DNA of 64,000 nucleotides from Mucilaginibacter sp. (GCA_031292485.1 JARLHA010000006.1:1-64000), one strand, 5' to 3'. Positions 8,259 to 17,426 are shown, counted from the first letter of the stretch. Made by a program: numbers and translations. The notes: generated by a model from the letters alone, not told the origin.

Positions 8259-9325
8259 CAGTCTCTGTCGCGGCTTAATTTGGTAATGGTGAGGGGATTT
8301 TCCATCAGCTCAAGGGTTTCGCGGCGGTGTTTAACAATATGCAGCGCTGTAAATATCGCTTCGCGGAAAGATACGTCGGAGGCTTTGTTTTGCCCGGCGA
8401 TATCATAAGCAGTACCATGATCGGGCGAGGTGCGTACAAAATTTAGTCCGGCTGTAAAATTAACCCCCGATTCAAAAGCGATTTGTTTAAAGGGGATCAG
8501 GCCCTGGTCATGGTACATGGCCAATACAGCATCAAACTGCAAATAACTTCCGTTGGCAAAAAATCCGTCTGCAGAATAAGGGCCGAAAGCCAGGATATTT
8601 GCATTCCGTGCTTCTTCAATAGCCGGGATGATCACGTTTTGTTCTTCGTCGCCAATCAGGCCATTATCGCCTGCATGCGGGTTAAGTCCAAGCACAGCAA
8701 TTTTTGGTTTGCGGATCCAGAAATCATTGCGCAGGCTATGGTCCATCAGCTTTAGTTTTGCCAGTATTTTATCGCCGGTAATGCTTTCGGCAATTTTCGC
8801 CACCGGGATATGCCCGGTTACCACCCCAACGCGCAGGGTATCGCTCACCAAAAACATCAGCGATTCGGCGGCGCCGCCGCGCTCCTGCAGATATTCGGTA
8901 TGGCCCGGGAATTTAAACTCCTCACTTTGTATGGTATCTTTATTGATCGGCGCGGTAACCAGGGCATCAATATCGCCGTTCACCAGGTCGTTTGTTGCTT
9001 TTTCAAGAGACAGGAATGAATATTTACCCACCGCCGCGTTCACCACGCCCGGTTCAATCTTCACATCCTCATCCCAGCAACTGATCAGATAGGGCCTGCT
9101 TTGATCCCTTTTACCCGAAGCCTCGGAAGGATGGTTGATCACTGCAAAATTAAGCTCTTCGATATTGGTCGTCCGGCGATAAAACGACGCTACTTTGGTA
9201 TGGCCGTAAACAATTGGCGTACAATAATCGTAAATGCGTGAATCCGCCAGTGTCTTAATAATTATTTCAAGTCCTATGCCATTAACGTCGCCTATACTTA
9301 TCCCGATTTTTATTTTCTCGCTCAT
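8258..9325 (-). CDS. pdxA: 4-hydroxythreonine-4-phosphate dehydrogenase
   Basis: A 355-residue protein with the PdxA landmarks in order: GISIGDVNGIGLEIIIKTL at the N-terminus, FPGHTEYLQ near residue 138, GLNPHAGDNGLIGDEE near 213-228 and MYHDQGLIPFKQ near 268-279, which carry the metal and phosphate ligands. It oxidises 4-phosphohydroxy-L-threonine in deoxyxylulose-5-phosphate-dependent pyridoxal phosphate synthesis. Length is normal for the family. The 3' end abuts the 76-bp tandem repeat. It is divergent from rsmA across a 220-bp gap, an arrangement often seen between these two genes in Bacteroidota. Confidence 0.95.
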   Translation of the reverse strand: MSEKIKIGISIGDVNGIGLEIIIKTLADSRIYDYCTPIVYGHTKVASFYRRTTNIEELNFAVINHPSEASGKRDQSRPYLISCWDEDVKIEPGVVNAAVGKYSFLSLEKATNDLVNGDIDALVTAPINKDTIQSEEFKFPGHTEYLQERGGAAESLMFLVSDTLRVGVVTGHIPVAKIAESITGDKILAKLKLMDHSLRNDFWIRKPKIAVLGLNPHAGDNGLIGDEEQNVIIPAIEEARNANILAFGPYSADGFFANGSYLQFDAVLAMYHDQGLIPFKQIAFESGVNFTAGLNFVRTSPDHGTAYDIAGQNKASDVSFREAIFTALHIVKHRRETLELMENPLTITKLSRDRD

Positions 9326-9386
9326 TTTTATATATGATTACACCGATTTGTAATATCGATTACAATGGTGATTTGCCGGTTATTTG

Positions 9387-9473
9387 GTCATTGCGTCATT
9401 GGGTCATTAAGTCATTGGCTGGCGGCTTTACAGCAACTTTACAACATTTTAACTTTCCAACCTTACAACATCC
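9387..9473. repeat. Two adjacent 8-nt-period arrays (GTCATTnn; CAACnTTn)
   Basis: 9387-9418 reads GTCATTGC, GTCATTGG, GTCATTAA, GTCATTGG. 9434-9473 reads CAACTTTA, CAACATTT, TAACTTTC, CAACCTTA, CAACATCC. Both have an exact 8-nt period but different words. They lie in the divergent pdxA-rsmA spacer, so they are in two 5' regions and cannot be simple terminators. Confidence 0.8.
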
Positions 9474-9545
9474 CTCCACAAATTAAAAGATTAATTCATG
9501 ATTAAAGGACAAATATGTATAATTTGCCACAATATTTGATTAATA

Positions 9546-10325
9546 ATGACATTGGTAAGAGCAAAAAAGCACCTGGGTCAGCATTTCCTTACTGATAAAA
9601 ACATTGCTGCAAAAATTGTGGAGAGCCTGCGGCCGCAAAATGGGTACAGGCAAGTGCTGGAAGTTGGCCCCGGAATGGGCATCCTTTCGGATTTTTTATT
9701 GCAGAAAACCGAATACGAAGTTTCGCTGATCGATATTGATACCGAATCATACCAGTACCTTCAAAAAAAATACCCGCAATTGGGCAAACGGCTTATCAAT
9801 GCCGATTTTTTGGAGATGGATTTTGCCGCCTTTTTTACCGGCCCGATGGCGATCATTGGCAATTTCCCATACAATATATCGTCTCAAATTCTTTTTAAAG
9901 TACTGGATAACCGGCAGCAGGTGCTTGAAGTGGTGGGGATGTTCCAGAAAGAAGTAGCCGAGCGTTGCTCCGCCAAACCGGGCAGTAAGGAGTATGGCAT
10001 CCTGAGCGTTTTTTTACAGGCATACTATAAAGTTGAGTATTTGTTTACCGTAAAGGCCGGGGTATTTAACCCGCCACCTAAAGTATTATCAGCGGTGATC
10101 CGCCTGACGCGCAATGAAAAACCCCGGCTAAACTGCGATGAAAAACTATTCTGGCAGGTTGTTAAAGCAGGTTTTAACCAGCGAAGGAAGACCTTAAGAA
10201 ATGCGGTATCATCACTCATCAACAAAGAAAAAATGACGGAAGAGCCGCTGCTCGACCTGCGCGCCGAAAGGTTAAGCGTTGATGATTTTGTAAAGCTGAC
10301 CAACATGATAGTGGCCAACAGGTAG
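9546..10325 (+). CDS. rsmA: 16S rRNA A1518/A1519 N6-dimethyltransferase
   Basis: A 259-residue KsgA/RsmA protein. It starts with KKHLGQHFLTDKNIAAKIV, carries the SAM-binding motif LEVGPGMGILSDFL near residues 40-53 and the catalytic motif IV GNFPYNISSQI near 106-116; the C-terminal helical domain contains AGFNQRRKTLRNA. It dimethylates two adjacent adenines in the 3' end of 16S rRNA during small-subunit maturation. Length is typical. The ATG at 9546 is the only sensible start. Confidence 0.96.
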   Translation: MTLVRAKKHLGQHFLTDKNIAAKIVESLRPQNGYRQVLEVGPGMGILSDFLLQKTEYEVSLIDIDTESYQYLQKKYPQLGKRLINADFLEMDFAAFFTGPMAIIGNFPYNISSQILFKVLDNRQQVLEVVGMFQKEVAERCSAKPGSKEYGILSVFLQAYYKVEYLFTVKAGVFNPPPKVLSAVIRLTRNEKPRLNCDEKLFWQVVKAGFNQRRKTLRNAVSSLINKEKMTEEPLLDLRAERLSVDDFVKLTNMIVANR

Positions 10326-10345
10326 CTACCCGCAGGAAGTTGACA

Positions 10346-10912
10346 TTAAAATACCTGCAAAGCCTCTATATGTCCGCTCATCTCCATTTTCTTTATGGAA
10401 GCGGACAAGCGCTTAATGAAAAGATAATTTGCCGTACCGCCTATTACAGCGCCAACCACGGGCACCAGTCTTTCGGCAGTCCGGGTGCCTAAAAGCAATA
10501 ATAGTTTTTCGGCGATGCCTTCCATCATTGTTTTGGAGATAGCCACGCCGGCTTCCACTTTTAATGAAGTGGCTACAAGCTTCATAAAATCTTCAAACTC
10601 AATTTTGTAAGTGCCCTTGTTATAGTACATAATGGCCATCGTTACCCTGAACTGCTGGGTAATCAGGTTCGCAAAATCAAAAGGGATCCCGGCGATGAGC
10701 GTAAACATACCGCCGCTGCCCGATATTACCCCAGAACCTGCTGCCAGACAGGCACATTGCTCAATAAACTTATCAAGGCCCATTTTGTCAACTCCTTTTT
10801 TGATGTTGAGCTGGTTGATATGGTCAAATATTTGTTTAAACCCCGCCTCCGCAAGTTTTTGCGCACGGAGTTTGAGATCGGTGCCTGCTTTTTTGAATTT
10901 GATGATATTCAT
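10346..10912 (-). CDS. EcsC-like protein
   Basis: A 188-residue protein whose middle section (GSGGMFTLIAGIPFDFANL, then a long helix and LVPVVGAVIGGTANYLFIKR near residues 152-171) resembles EcsC-family proteins: small glycine-rich helical proteins of unknown biochemical role, some linked to ABC transporters. No signal peptide; several amphipathic or hydrophobic helices suggest membrane association. It is convergent with rsmA with only 20 bp between stops. Family assignment is by pattern only. Confidence 0.6.
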   Translation of the reverse strand: MNIIKFKKAGTDLKLRAQKLAEAGFKQIFDHINQLNIKKGVDKMGLDKFIEQCACLAAGSGVISGSGGMFTLIAGIPFDFANLITQQFRVTMAIMYYNKGTYKIEFEDFMKLVATSLKVEAGVAISKTMMEGIAEKLLLLLGTRTAERLVPVVGAVIGGTANYLFIKRLSASIKKMEMSGHIEALQVF

Positions 10913-11046
10913 GATGGTATACCTGCTATTAACGTACCAAAGGGGTGACGATGTATAATTGTCATCGTTTATTAATAAACAAAAGCCAAAACGCCGATTA
11001 GTCCCATCATTTTATAATTTTACATTTTTATCTAATTATTGAGTAT

Positions 11047-11982
11047 TTGAAAAACACCATCCTCATTGTCGACGATATCCACTCCATTTTTATGGAAAAG
11101 GTGGAAGCCATTGGTTATCACTGCGATTACCGCCCCTTAATAAAACCGGATGAAGCCCTGCAAATCCTGGGTGACTATGAAGGCCTGGTAATGCGCTCAA
11201 AGTTTAAACTGAACCACCAGTATATCGATGCCGGCAAAAACCTGCGCTTTGTGTGCCGCGCCGGTGCAGGCATGGATAATATCGACGAAGCCTATGCCGC
11301 CGAAAAAGGCATCACCCTGATCAACGCGCCCGAAGGCAATATGGATGCCGTTGGCGAACATGCCGTTGGAATGCTATTGGCCCTGATGAATAATTTTAAT
11401 GTAGCCGATGCGCAGATCCGCGCCGGGAGCTGGCAGCGCGAAGCCAACCGGGGTTACGAGCTCAAAGGGAAAACCGTGGGCATTATTGGTTATGGCTTTA
11501 TGGGGCATAGTTTTGCCCGCAAACTCTCTGGCTTCGAGGTAAATGTGATCGCTTACGATAAATACAAAACCGGCTTCAGCGACCAATATGCCCGCGAGGT
11601 AAGCATGGAAGAAATTGTAAAGCACAGCGATGTGTTAAGCCTGCATGTCCCGCTAACGCCGGAAACTAACGGCCTCGTAAATGAAGAATACCTGTTCCAC
11701 TTTAAAAAACCTATCTTTTTGATCAATACCGCCCGTGGTAAGGCAGTACAAACCCGCGCGGTGCTCAACGCCATCAAACAGGGTAAAGTTTTGGGCGCAG
11801 GGCTGGATGTACTGGAAATTGAAAAATTTCCGACCCTTGCCGAACAGGAATGGTTTGGTGAATTGCGTCAATCCGGCAAGGTCATCTTAACCCCCCATGT
11901 AGCCGGCTGGACATTTGATTCATACCGCAAAATCAGCGAGGTAATGGCGGATAAATTGAAAGTCTGGAGTCCAGAGTCTTAA
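11047..11982 (+). CDS. D-2-hydroxyacid dehydrogenase (phosphoglycerate dehydrogenase-like)
   Basis: A 311-residue NAD-dependent dehydrogenase. The nucleotide-binding motif GIIGYGFMGHSFARKL lies near residues 146-161; the catalytic Arg is in NTARGKAVQ near 228-236, Glu in LDVLEIEKF near 256-264, and His in TPHVAGWT near 284-291. No ACT or ASB regulatory domain is present, so it is the short SerA-like form. It could catalyse the first step of serine synthesis, but related 2-hydroxyacid substrates are possible. The start is a TTG at 11047 (KNTILIVDD), since no in-frame ATG precedes the first beta strand. The last codons (SPES) are contributed by the heptad array at 11961. Confidence 0.82.
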   Translation: MKNTILIVDDIHSIFMEKVEAIGYHCDYRPLIKPDEALQILGDYEGLVMRSKFKLNHQYIDAGKNLRFVCRAGAGMDNIDEAYAAEKGITLINAPEGNMDAVGEHAVGMLLALMNNFNVADAQIRAGSWQREANRGYELKGKTVGIIGYGFMGHSFARKLSGFEVNVIAYDKYKTGFSDQYAREVSMEEIVKHSDVLSLHVPLTPETNGLVNEEYLFHFKKPIFLINTARGKAVQTRAVLNAIKQGKVLGAGLDVLEIEKFPTLAEQEWFGELRQSGKVILTPHVAGWTFDSYRKISEVMADKLKVWSPES

Positions 11983-12037
11983 GTCCCAAGTCTTATTTTT
12001 TTGACTTAGGACTTTAGACTCAAGACTCCGGACTTAA
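11961..12037. repeat. 7-nt-period inverted array, 5 heptads + T7 loop + 5 heptads
   Basis: The left arm is five heptads of the AGTCnnn type (AGTCTGG, AGTCCAG, AGTCTTA, AGTCCCA, AGTCTTA), then seven T, then five heptads of the GACTnnn type. The arms pair as a hairpin of over 30 bp. It lies between convergent genes and both coding sequences end inside it: the dehydrogenase stops at 11982 and panC at 12020, and both proteins end in the residues SPES read from opposite arms. It likely terminates transcription in both directions. Confidence 0.85.
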
Positions 12038-12907
12038 AAAAACATTATCAATCAACCTCGTCTTCCCCACTTTAGCGGCTACCAGGGCGATAATGCTTTT
12101 GGTGTGTCCGGTTGCGGGGTGCAGGGTGTCGGCATCGGCAATTTCAAAATAATCAGATTCTACGCCGGGTTCGCTGCTGATCATACGGTCAGCTTCCTGT
12201 TTTAATCCCGCCAGGTTATCTCTGCTAAAATTAGCCTTCACCCAATTCAACGTTTTTGAAAGGATGAGCGCATGTTGCCGGTCATCAGCCGTAAGATGGA
12301 TATTCCTCGAACTCATGGCCAGGCCGTCTGCTTCCCGCAAAATAGGGCACATCACCAGTTTTACCGGCATGTTTAATTGCTTTACCATATGGCTGATGAT
12401 CATAAACTGCTGATAATCCTTCTGCCCGAAAAAAGCTTTATCCGGCTTTACAATATTAAATAGTTTATAAACCACCTGGGTAACCCCCTGGTAGTGCCCC
12501 GGTCTGAATTTTCCTTCCAGCAAATGCTCCGCTTCGCCGATGTTTAAATGCCATTTCTCATTAGCATCATAAATTTCACTCACCGGGGGATTGAACAAAA
12601 TATCACAGTTCCCCTTTTCAAGCATTTTAATATCCGCCTCAATCGTACGGGGATATTTCTCCAGATCTTTGGGATCATTAAACTGGCTGGGGTTTACAAA
12701 AATACTGCAAACAACCTCATCGTTGGTTTGCCGCGCCTGTTCAATTAAACTCAGGTGCCCCTCATGAAGTGCACCCATAGTAGGTACAAAACCAATGGTT
12801 TTATTTGTATCCCTTATTTCCTGCAAAAATTGCCCCAGGGAGTGCTTTGTTGTAAAAATGTTCAAATCAATAGAAATTACGAAATCCGGCAAAGTTGTAC
12901 ATTTCAT
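12020..12907 (-). CDS. panC: Pantothenate synthetase
   Basis: A 295-residue PanC with the HxGH nucleotidyltransferase motif in FVPTMGALHEGHLSLIEQA (about residues 39-57), FFGQKDYQQF near 170-180 and LAMSSRNIHL near 205-214, the KMSKS-like loop. It joins pantoate and beta-alanine using ATP in coenzyme A synthesis. The N-terminal 15 residues exceed the family norm; a later start is possible but no closer ATG is evident. The last residues come from the heptad array at 11961-12037. Divergent from the starch-synthase-like gene. Confidence 0.95.
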   Translation of the reverse strand: MKCTTLPDFVISIDLNIFTTKHSLGQFLQEIRDTNKTIGFVPTMGALHEGHLSLIEQARQTNDEVVCSIFVNPSQFNDPKDLEKYPRTIEADIKMLEKGNCDILFNPPVSEIYDANEKWHLNIGEAEHLLEGKFRPGHYQGVTQVVYKLFNIVKPDKAFFGQKDYQQFMIISHMVKQLNMPVKLVMCPILREADGLAMSSRNIHLTADDRQHALILSKTLNWVKANFSRDNLAGLKQEADRMISSEPGVESDYFEIADADTLHPATGHTKSIIALVAAKVGKTRLIDNVFLSPES

Positions 12908-12939
12908 TAAAACCTACCAAATTTAACTTGCATAATTGG

Positions 12940-12970
12940 TTGCCAGTTCATATAATAATGCTTATATTTG
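12940..12970 (+). promoter_or_regulatory. Bacteroidota-type promoter
   Basis: TTG at 12940-12942, a 20-nt spacer, then TATATTTG at 12963-12970, matching the primary sigma factor consensus of Bacteroidota (TTG-N19-21-TAnnTTTG). Transcription would start near 12977, giving a leader of about 45 nt for the starch-synthase-like gene and probably the DUF4270 gene behind it. Confidence 0.7.
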
Positions 12971-13020
12971 CAGACTCAAATTTATAGGCTCTTTATTTAT
13001 AATTTAATACTGATTTAGTG

Positions 13021-13845
13021 ATGGGTAAATCTAAGCTTTTGTTTATAACTCACGAAATGTCTCCTTTCCTTGAACTCTCAAAAATTTCAGAAATTACGCG
13101 CCAGTTACCACAGGCGATGCAGGAAAAAGGTTACGAAATACGTATCCTGATGCCGCGTTTCGGAAATATCAATGAGAGAAGGAACCGTTTGCATGAAGTG
13201 ATACGTTTATCGGGGATGAATATCATTATCAACGATAACGACAATCCGCTGATAATTAAAGTTGCTTCTATACCCGCAGCGCGGATGCAGGTATATTTTC
13301 TTGATAATGAAGAATATTTTCAGCGCAAGCATGTTTTCACGGATAAAGACGGGAAATTTTACGCTGACAATGACGAGCGAATGATTTTCTTTTGCAAAGG
13401 CGCGCTCGAAACAGTTAAAAAATTAGGCTGGGCTCCTGACATCATCCATTGCCACGGCTGGATGAGCGCATTGGTGCCCGCTTATTTAAAAACCACCTAC
13501 AAGGACGATCCAACCTTTAAAAATTCAAAAATAGTTTACTCTATTTACGAAAATGATTTTACTACTGCAATGGATCCTGATTTTGCACAGAAAGCGGTGA
13601 TGGGCGATATGACCGAAAAACATACCGAAGTTTTCAGCGCAGGAACAAATTCAGCATTATATGCAGGCGCCATCCAGTATAGCGACGGATTGGTACTAGC
13701 CGGTGAAAATATCGACGAAGAAGTGTTAAATATTGTTAAAAACAGCAATAAATCGGTTTTAGAGTTCGAATCCACCGCTGATTTCGAAAATTATTACAAT
13801 TTTTACGACGAAATTGCCAATGAAGAATTGGCACAAGTTGTATAA
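13021..13845 (+). CDS. Glycogen/starch synthase-like protein, N-terminal domain only
   Basis: A 274-residue protein that matches the N-terminal Rossmann domain of GT5 starch/glycogen synthases (FITHEMSPFLELSKISEI near the start; PDIIHCHGWMSALVPAYLK near 140-158; SIYENDF near 176-182). The KxGG ADP-glucose loop is degenerate (ELSKISE) and the second GT-B domain is absent, so full synthase activity is doubtful. Bacteroidota commonly carry this short form next to panC. The ATG at 13021 follows an in-frame GTG by one codon. It is 15 bp upstream of the DUF4270 gene and likely in one transcript. Confidence 0.8.
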   Translation: MGKSKLLFITHEMSPFLELSKISEITRQLPQAMQEKGYEIRILMPRFGNINERRNRLHEVIRLSGMNIIINDNDNPLIIKVASIPAARMQVYFLDNEEYFQRKHVFTDKDGKFYADNDERMIFFCKGALETVKKLGWAPDIIHCHGWMSALVPAYLKTTYKDDPTFKNSKIVYSIYENDFTTAMDPDFAQKAVMGDMTEKHTEVFSAGTNSALYAGAIQYSDGLVLAGENIDEEVLNIVKNSNKSVLEFESTADFENYYNFYDEIANEELAQVV

Positions 13846-13860
13846 GCTTTGAGATCATAT

Positions 13861-15285
13861 ATGAAATTTTTCCGCTTAGACTTATTGACACTGTTAATAA
13901 GTCTTTTTATTTTGAATAGTTGTAAAAATCAGGATGCTGTTGGTTTGGGCGTAGGTTCGGGCCAAACAGCCAGCAACCTGATCGATACATCAACAATTGT
14001 TGTAAATACCGTCCCCGAAGATTCTGTTGTAACCTCCGGGCTGACAAAAAACCCGGTTAGCTGTTATCGCGACCCCATATTCGGAACCACGACGACAGCA
14101 TTGGCCACTGACCTGAATTTACCCGGCCAGGGGACATATACACCTCCTACCGGAACGATAACCATCGACTCTGCACGACTTGTTTTAAATTATGCCAATG
14201 GTTTTTATGGCGACTCCATAACATCAAAATATACCATCAATGTTTACCAGTTAAAATCCCTGTTCAGGACCGATACTGCGTATTACAACAACAAAAACTT
14301 TGGCTATAGCACCACAAATTTTGCAGATTATTCTTCGCAGTCGCCGATAGGCTCGCTTACTTTTAACGCCAGGCCGCATGATTCTATAAAGGTTTACAAT
14401 ATCATTACCGGTGCGCCGGATACCTTGATAAAGGTACCACCCCAGATCAGGATCCCGATCAATCCCGCTTTCATCAATACGAATCTTTTTGGCGCGAGTT
14501 CTACTACACTGGGTTCTAACACGATTTTCAAAACCAAGGTCCGGGGATTATTAATCAAGCTTGATTCAACAAAAACTACCGGCGCGGGCGGATCTATTAT
14601 GTTCAGCAATGCCGACTCGCTGGTGGTTTATTACAGGTCGGTAAGCGGTACAACTATTGATACTTCCGTTGTTAAACTGCCTATTGCAAGCACAGCCACT
14701 TCAATTCACCACAATTATACAGCAGCTATCCGAACCGAACTTAATAACACTAAAAGCGGTTCCCGAAACTTGTTTTATTTGCAGGGGCCAATAGGCTTAA
14801 GGGCTAAAGTGAGTTTCCCGCATTTATTGCAAAATTTCAGAGCCAGCCTGTTAAAAACCAATAATGATATCGTGATCAATCGTGCCGAGCTGGTAGTTAC
14901 GCCGCAGCCGGGAACCTATATCCCATTTGCGCCAATTCCCAAAATAAGCATGTACCAGCTGGACCTGGCGCTTCAGCGAGTTGAATTGCAGGATGCTAAT
15001 ACTGCAAGTGATGCACGTTCCGGAGGGGTTGGTGTTTTCGGCGGATATTATAACTCAACACAAAATGAATATCATTTTATAGTTACTGCCTATCTGCAGG
15101 ACCTGCTATACGGAAAAACAGTTGATTATGGCACCTATATCGGCCCGATAGATAATACAAATACTTCTACCGTAGATATCGGAGCCACTGCGCAGGTTGC
15201 CTCGCGCACAGTAGCCGTCGGTACTGATAAAAATTCACCTTATCGTTTAAAGTTAAATATCATTTATACTAAGGTGGCTAAGTAA
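13861..15285 (+). CDS. DUF4270 lipoprotein
   Basis: A 474-residue protein with a lipoprotein signal (MKFFRLDLLTLLISLFILNS followed by Cys). The N-terminal region with IDTSTIVVNTVPEDSV and the long beta-rich body fit DUF4270, a Bacteroidota-specific cell-surface family of unknown function. The ATG at 13861 is chosen over a TTG four codons upstream. It follows the starch-synthase-like gene by 15 bp, a conserved-looking pairing, and is followed by a terminator. Confidence 0.82.
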   Translation: MKFFRLDLLTLLISLFILNSCKNQDAVGLGVGSGQTASNLIDTSTIVVNTVPEDSVVTSGLTKNPVSCYRDPIFGTTTTALATDLNLPGQGTYTPPTGTITIDSARLVLNYANGFYGDSITSKYTINVYQLKSLFRTDTAYYNNKNFGYSTTNFADYSSQSPIGSLTFNARPHDSIKVYNIITGAPDTLIKVPPQIRIPINPAFINTNLFGASSTTLGSNTIFKTKVRGLLIKLDSTKTTGAGGSIMFSNADSLVVYYRSVSGTTIDTSVVKLPIASTATSIHHNYTAAIRTELNNTKSGSRNLFYLQGPIGLRAKVSFPHLLQNFRASLLKTNNDIVINRAELVVTPQPGTYIPFAPIPKISMYQLDLALQRVELQDANTASDARSGGVGVFGGYYNSTQNEYHFIVTAYLQDLLYGKTVDYGTYIGPIDNTNTSTVDIGATAQVASRTVAVGTDKNSPYRLKLNIIYTKVAK

Positions 15286-15330
15286 AGGTTAGTGATTGGC
15301 GATTAGTTCATTAGAGATTAGAAAGTAATA

Positions 15331-15369
15331 AAAAAAGGGTTGTGGTGTTTACATTACAACCTTTTTTTT
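15331..15369 (+). terminator. Rho-independent terminator
   Basis: AAAAAAGGGTTGT pairs with ACAACCTTTTTTT with one bulged G and a loop of about 12 nt, followed by a T8 run. It lies 45 bp after the DUF4270 stop and before glmS, so it separates the two transcripts. Confidence 0.75.
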
Positions 15370-15480
15370 GACGTAAAGTGCAAAAAAAGCAATTACCAAT
15401 ATCTCATCAACAAATCTCTGATCAACAAACTAAACCTTATGTTGTTACCTTTGTTTAACTAACATTAATATATTGAATCC

Positions 15481-17316
15481 ATGTGTGGAATTGTAGGTTA
15501 TATAGGTTTTAGAGATGCTTACCCGATTATTATAAAGGGACTGCACCGTTTGGAATACCGGGGATATGATAGCGCCGGTATTTCGTTATTTGATAAAGGG
15601 CTAAAGGTTTATAAAAAGGCAGGCAAAGTTAGCGACCTTGAAAATTTTGTTAAGGATATCGATTTACATGGTTCTATGGGTATGGGCCATACCCGATGGG
15701 CGACACACGGTGCACCAAGCGACCGTAATTCGCACCCGCATTCATCCGGCAACAGGAAATTGACCATCATCCATAATGGTATTATCGAAAATTACGGCCC
15801 CATAAAGGAAACACTAACCAGCAAAGGCCATATTTTTAAAAGTGACACCGATACCGAAGTATTGATCCACCTGGTGGAGGATATTCAAAATGAGACCGGT
15901 TTTGATTTGCGCGAATCGGTTAGGGTTGCCTTAACCAAAATAATAGGCGCTTACGCTATTGTTATTATGAGCGATGATGAGCCCGACCTGTTAATTGCTG
16001 CCCGAAAGGGGAGCCCGATGGTGATCGGCGTAGGCAAGGGTGAGTATTTTATCGCATCAGACGCAACGCCCATCGTTGAATATACCAAAAATGTAATCTA
16101 CCTGAATGACAATGAAGTTGCGTATATCAGCCGGGAAAACCTGCTGATCAAGAATATTGATAATATCGTACAAACCCCATACATACAGGAACTTGATCTG
16201 AAGCTTGAAATGCTTGAAAAAGGCGGCTATGATCACTTCATGCTGAAAGAGATTTATGAGCAGCCCCGTTCTATCCGTGATTGCATGCGCGGCCGTATTT
16301 ACCCGCAACAGGGCAAAGTTCAGCTGGGTGGAATAAAAGAATACACCGAAAAGCTTAAAAATATCGACCGCATTATTATCGTGGCCTGCGGCACTTCATG
16401 GCATGCCGGTTTGGTAGGCGAATATCTGATAGAAGAGTATGCCCGCGTGCCGGTTGAGGTTGAATATGCCTCGGAATTCAGGTACCGCAACCCTATTATT
16501 ACCGAAAAAGACCTGGTGATCGCCATTTCCCAGTCAGGTGAAACGGCTGATACGATGGCAGCGATTGAGCTGGCTAAAGAAAAAGGAGCAACTATCTTCG
16601 GCATTTGTAATGTTGTAGGCGCATCTATACCGCGTACAACCCATGCCGGTGTTTACACCCATGCCGGCCCCGAAATCGGGGTGGCGTCAACCAAAGCATT
16701 TACCGCGCAGGTTACGGTTTTAACTTTAATGGCATTTTACATTGCCCAGCAAAGAGGCACGATTACCCAAAGCAAACTGGTTGAGCATTTAACCGAGTTA
16801 AATTCGATACCCGAACTGGTTGAGCGCGCGCTAAAATCAAACGACCATATCAAAGAGATTGCAGCGAAATTTAAGGACTCAACCAATTGCCTGTTCCTGG
16901 GTCGTGGAAGTTCCTTCCCGGTTGCATTGGAAGGCGCGTTAAAGCTCAAAGAGATCTCTTATATCCACGCCGAAGGCTATCCTGCCGCCGAAATGAAACA
17001 CGGCCCCATCGCTTTAATTGATGACGAGATGCCGGTAGTATTTATAGCTACCAAAGATTCTTCCTATGAAAAAGTGATCAGCAATATCCAGGAAGTAAAA
17101 GCCCGCAAAGGGCACGTGATAGCCATAGTCACTGAAGGTGATACTGAAGTAAAGGGAATGGCCGATTATGTGATTGAAATTCCCGAAACTGACGAGGCCT
17201 TTGTGCCCTTATTGGCTACCATCCCCTTACAGCTGCTGGCCTACCATATTGCCGTAATGCGCGGCTGCAATGTTGATCAACCCCGTAATTTAGCCAAATC
17301 GGTAACGGTGGAGTAG
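15481..17316 (+). CDS. glmS: Glutamine--fructose-6-phosphate aminotransferase (isomerizing)
   Basis: A 611-residue GlmS. The class II glutaminase begins MCGIVGYIG with the catalytic Cys exposed after Met removal; GHTRWATHG near 71-79 and the DTDTEV segment follow. Two SIS domains come next (SQSGETADT near 350-358; GRGSSFPVALEGALKLKEI near 475-493), ending in NLAKSVTVE. It converts fructose-6-phosphate to glucosamine-6-phosphate, the entry to cell-wall amino sugars. Full length. A TACCTTTG element at 15446-15453 could be the -7 box, though no good -33 box is seen. Confidence 0.97.
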   Translation: MCGIVGYIGFRDAYPIIIKGLHRLEYRGYDSAGISLFDKGLKVYKKAGKVSDLENFVKDIDLHGSMGMGHTRWATHGAPSDRNSHPHSSGNRKLTIIHNGIIENYGPIKETLTSKGHIFKSDTDTEVLIHLVEDIQNETGFDLRESVRVALTKIIGAYAIVIMSDDEPDLLIAARKGSPMVIGVGKGEYFIASDATPIVEYTKNVIYLNDNEVAYISRENLLIKNIDNIVQTPYIQELDLKLEMLEKGGYDHFMLKEIYEQPRSIRDCMRGRIYPQQGKVQLGGIKEYTEKLKNIDRIIIVACGTSWHAGLVGEYLIEEYARVPVEVEYASEFRYRNPIITEKDLVIAISQSGETADTMAAIELAKEKGATIFGICNVVGASIPRTTHAGVYTHAGPEIGVASTKAFTAQVTVLTLMAFYIAQQRGTITQSKLVEHLTELNSIPELVERALKSNDHIKEIAAKFKDSTNCLFLGRGSSFPVALEGALKLKEISYIHAEGYPAAEMKHGPIALIDDEMPVVFIATKDSSYEKVISNIQEVKARKGHVIAIVTEGDTEVKGMADYVIEIPETDEAFVPLLATIPLQLLAYHIAVMRGCNVDQPRNLAKSVTVE

Positions 17317-17318
17317 GG

Positions 17319-17426
17319 TTCAGTTGGCAGTTTTAAGTTTGCAGTTTGCAAAGGTTTCGTGCTATAAAATAAAAATGGGCAGTCTGCAAATCAAACTGCA
17401 AACTGCCCACTAATAACTGCAAACTG
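17319..17426. repeat. 7-nt-period inverted array (nnCAGTT / CAAACTG words)
   Basis: The left arm 17319-17353 reads TTCAGTT, GGCAGTT, TTAAGTT, TGCAGTT, TGCAAAG. The right arm 17392-17426 reads CAAACTG, CAAACTG, CCCACTA, ATAACTG, CAAACTG. A smaller stem GGGCAGTCTGCA / TGCAAACTGCCC lies within the right half. The array begins two bases after the glmS stop and ends two bases before the katA stop codon, filling the convergent gap; it probably ends both transcripts. Confidence 0.85.

Noticed and set aside
8483..9092. Several plus-strand open frames within pdxA
   Set aside because: All lie antisense to an intact, motif-complete pdxA.
13760..13775. GTTCGAATCC resembling a tRNA T-arm
   Set aside because: It is inside the starch-synthase-like coding region and no acceptor or D-arm can be paired around it.
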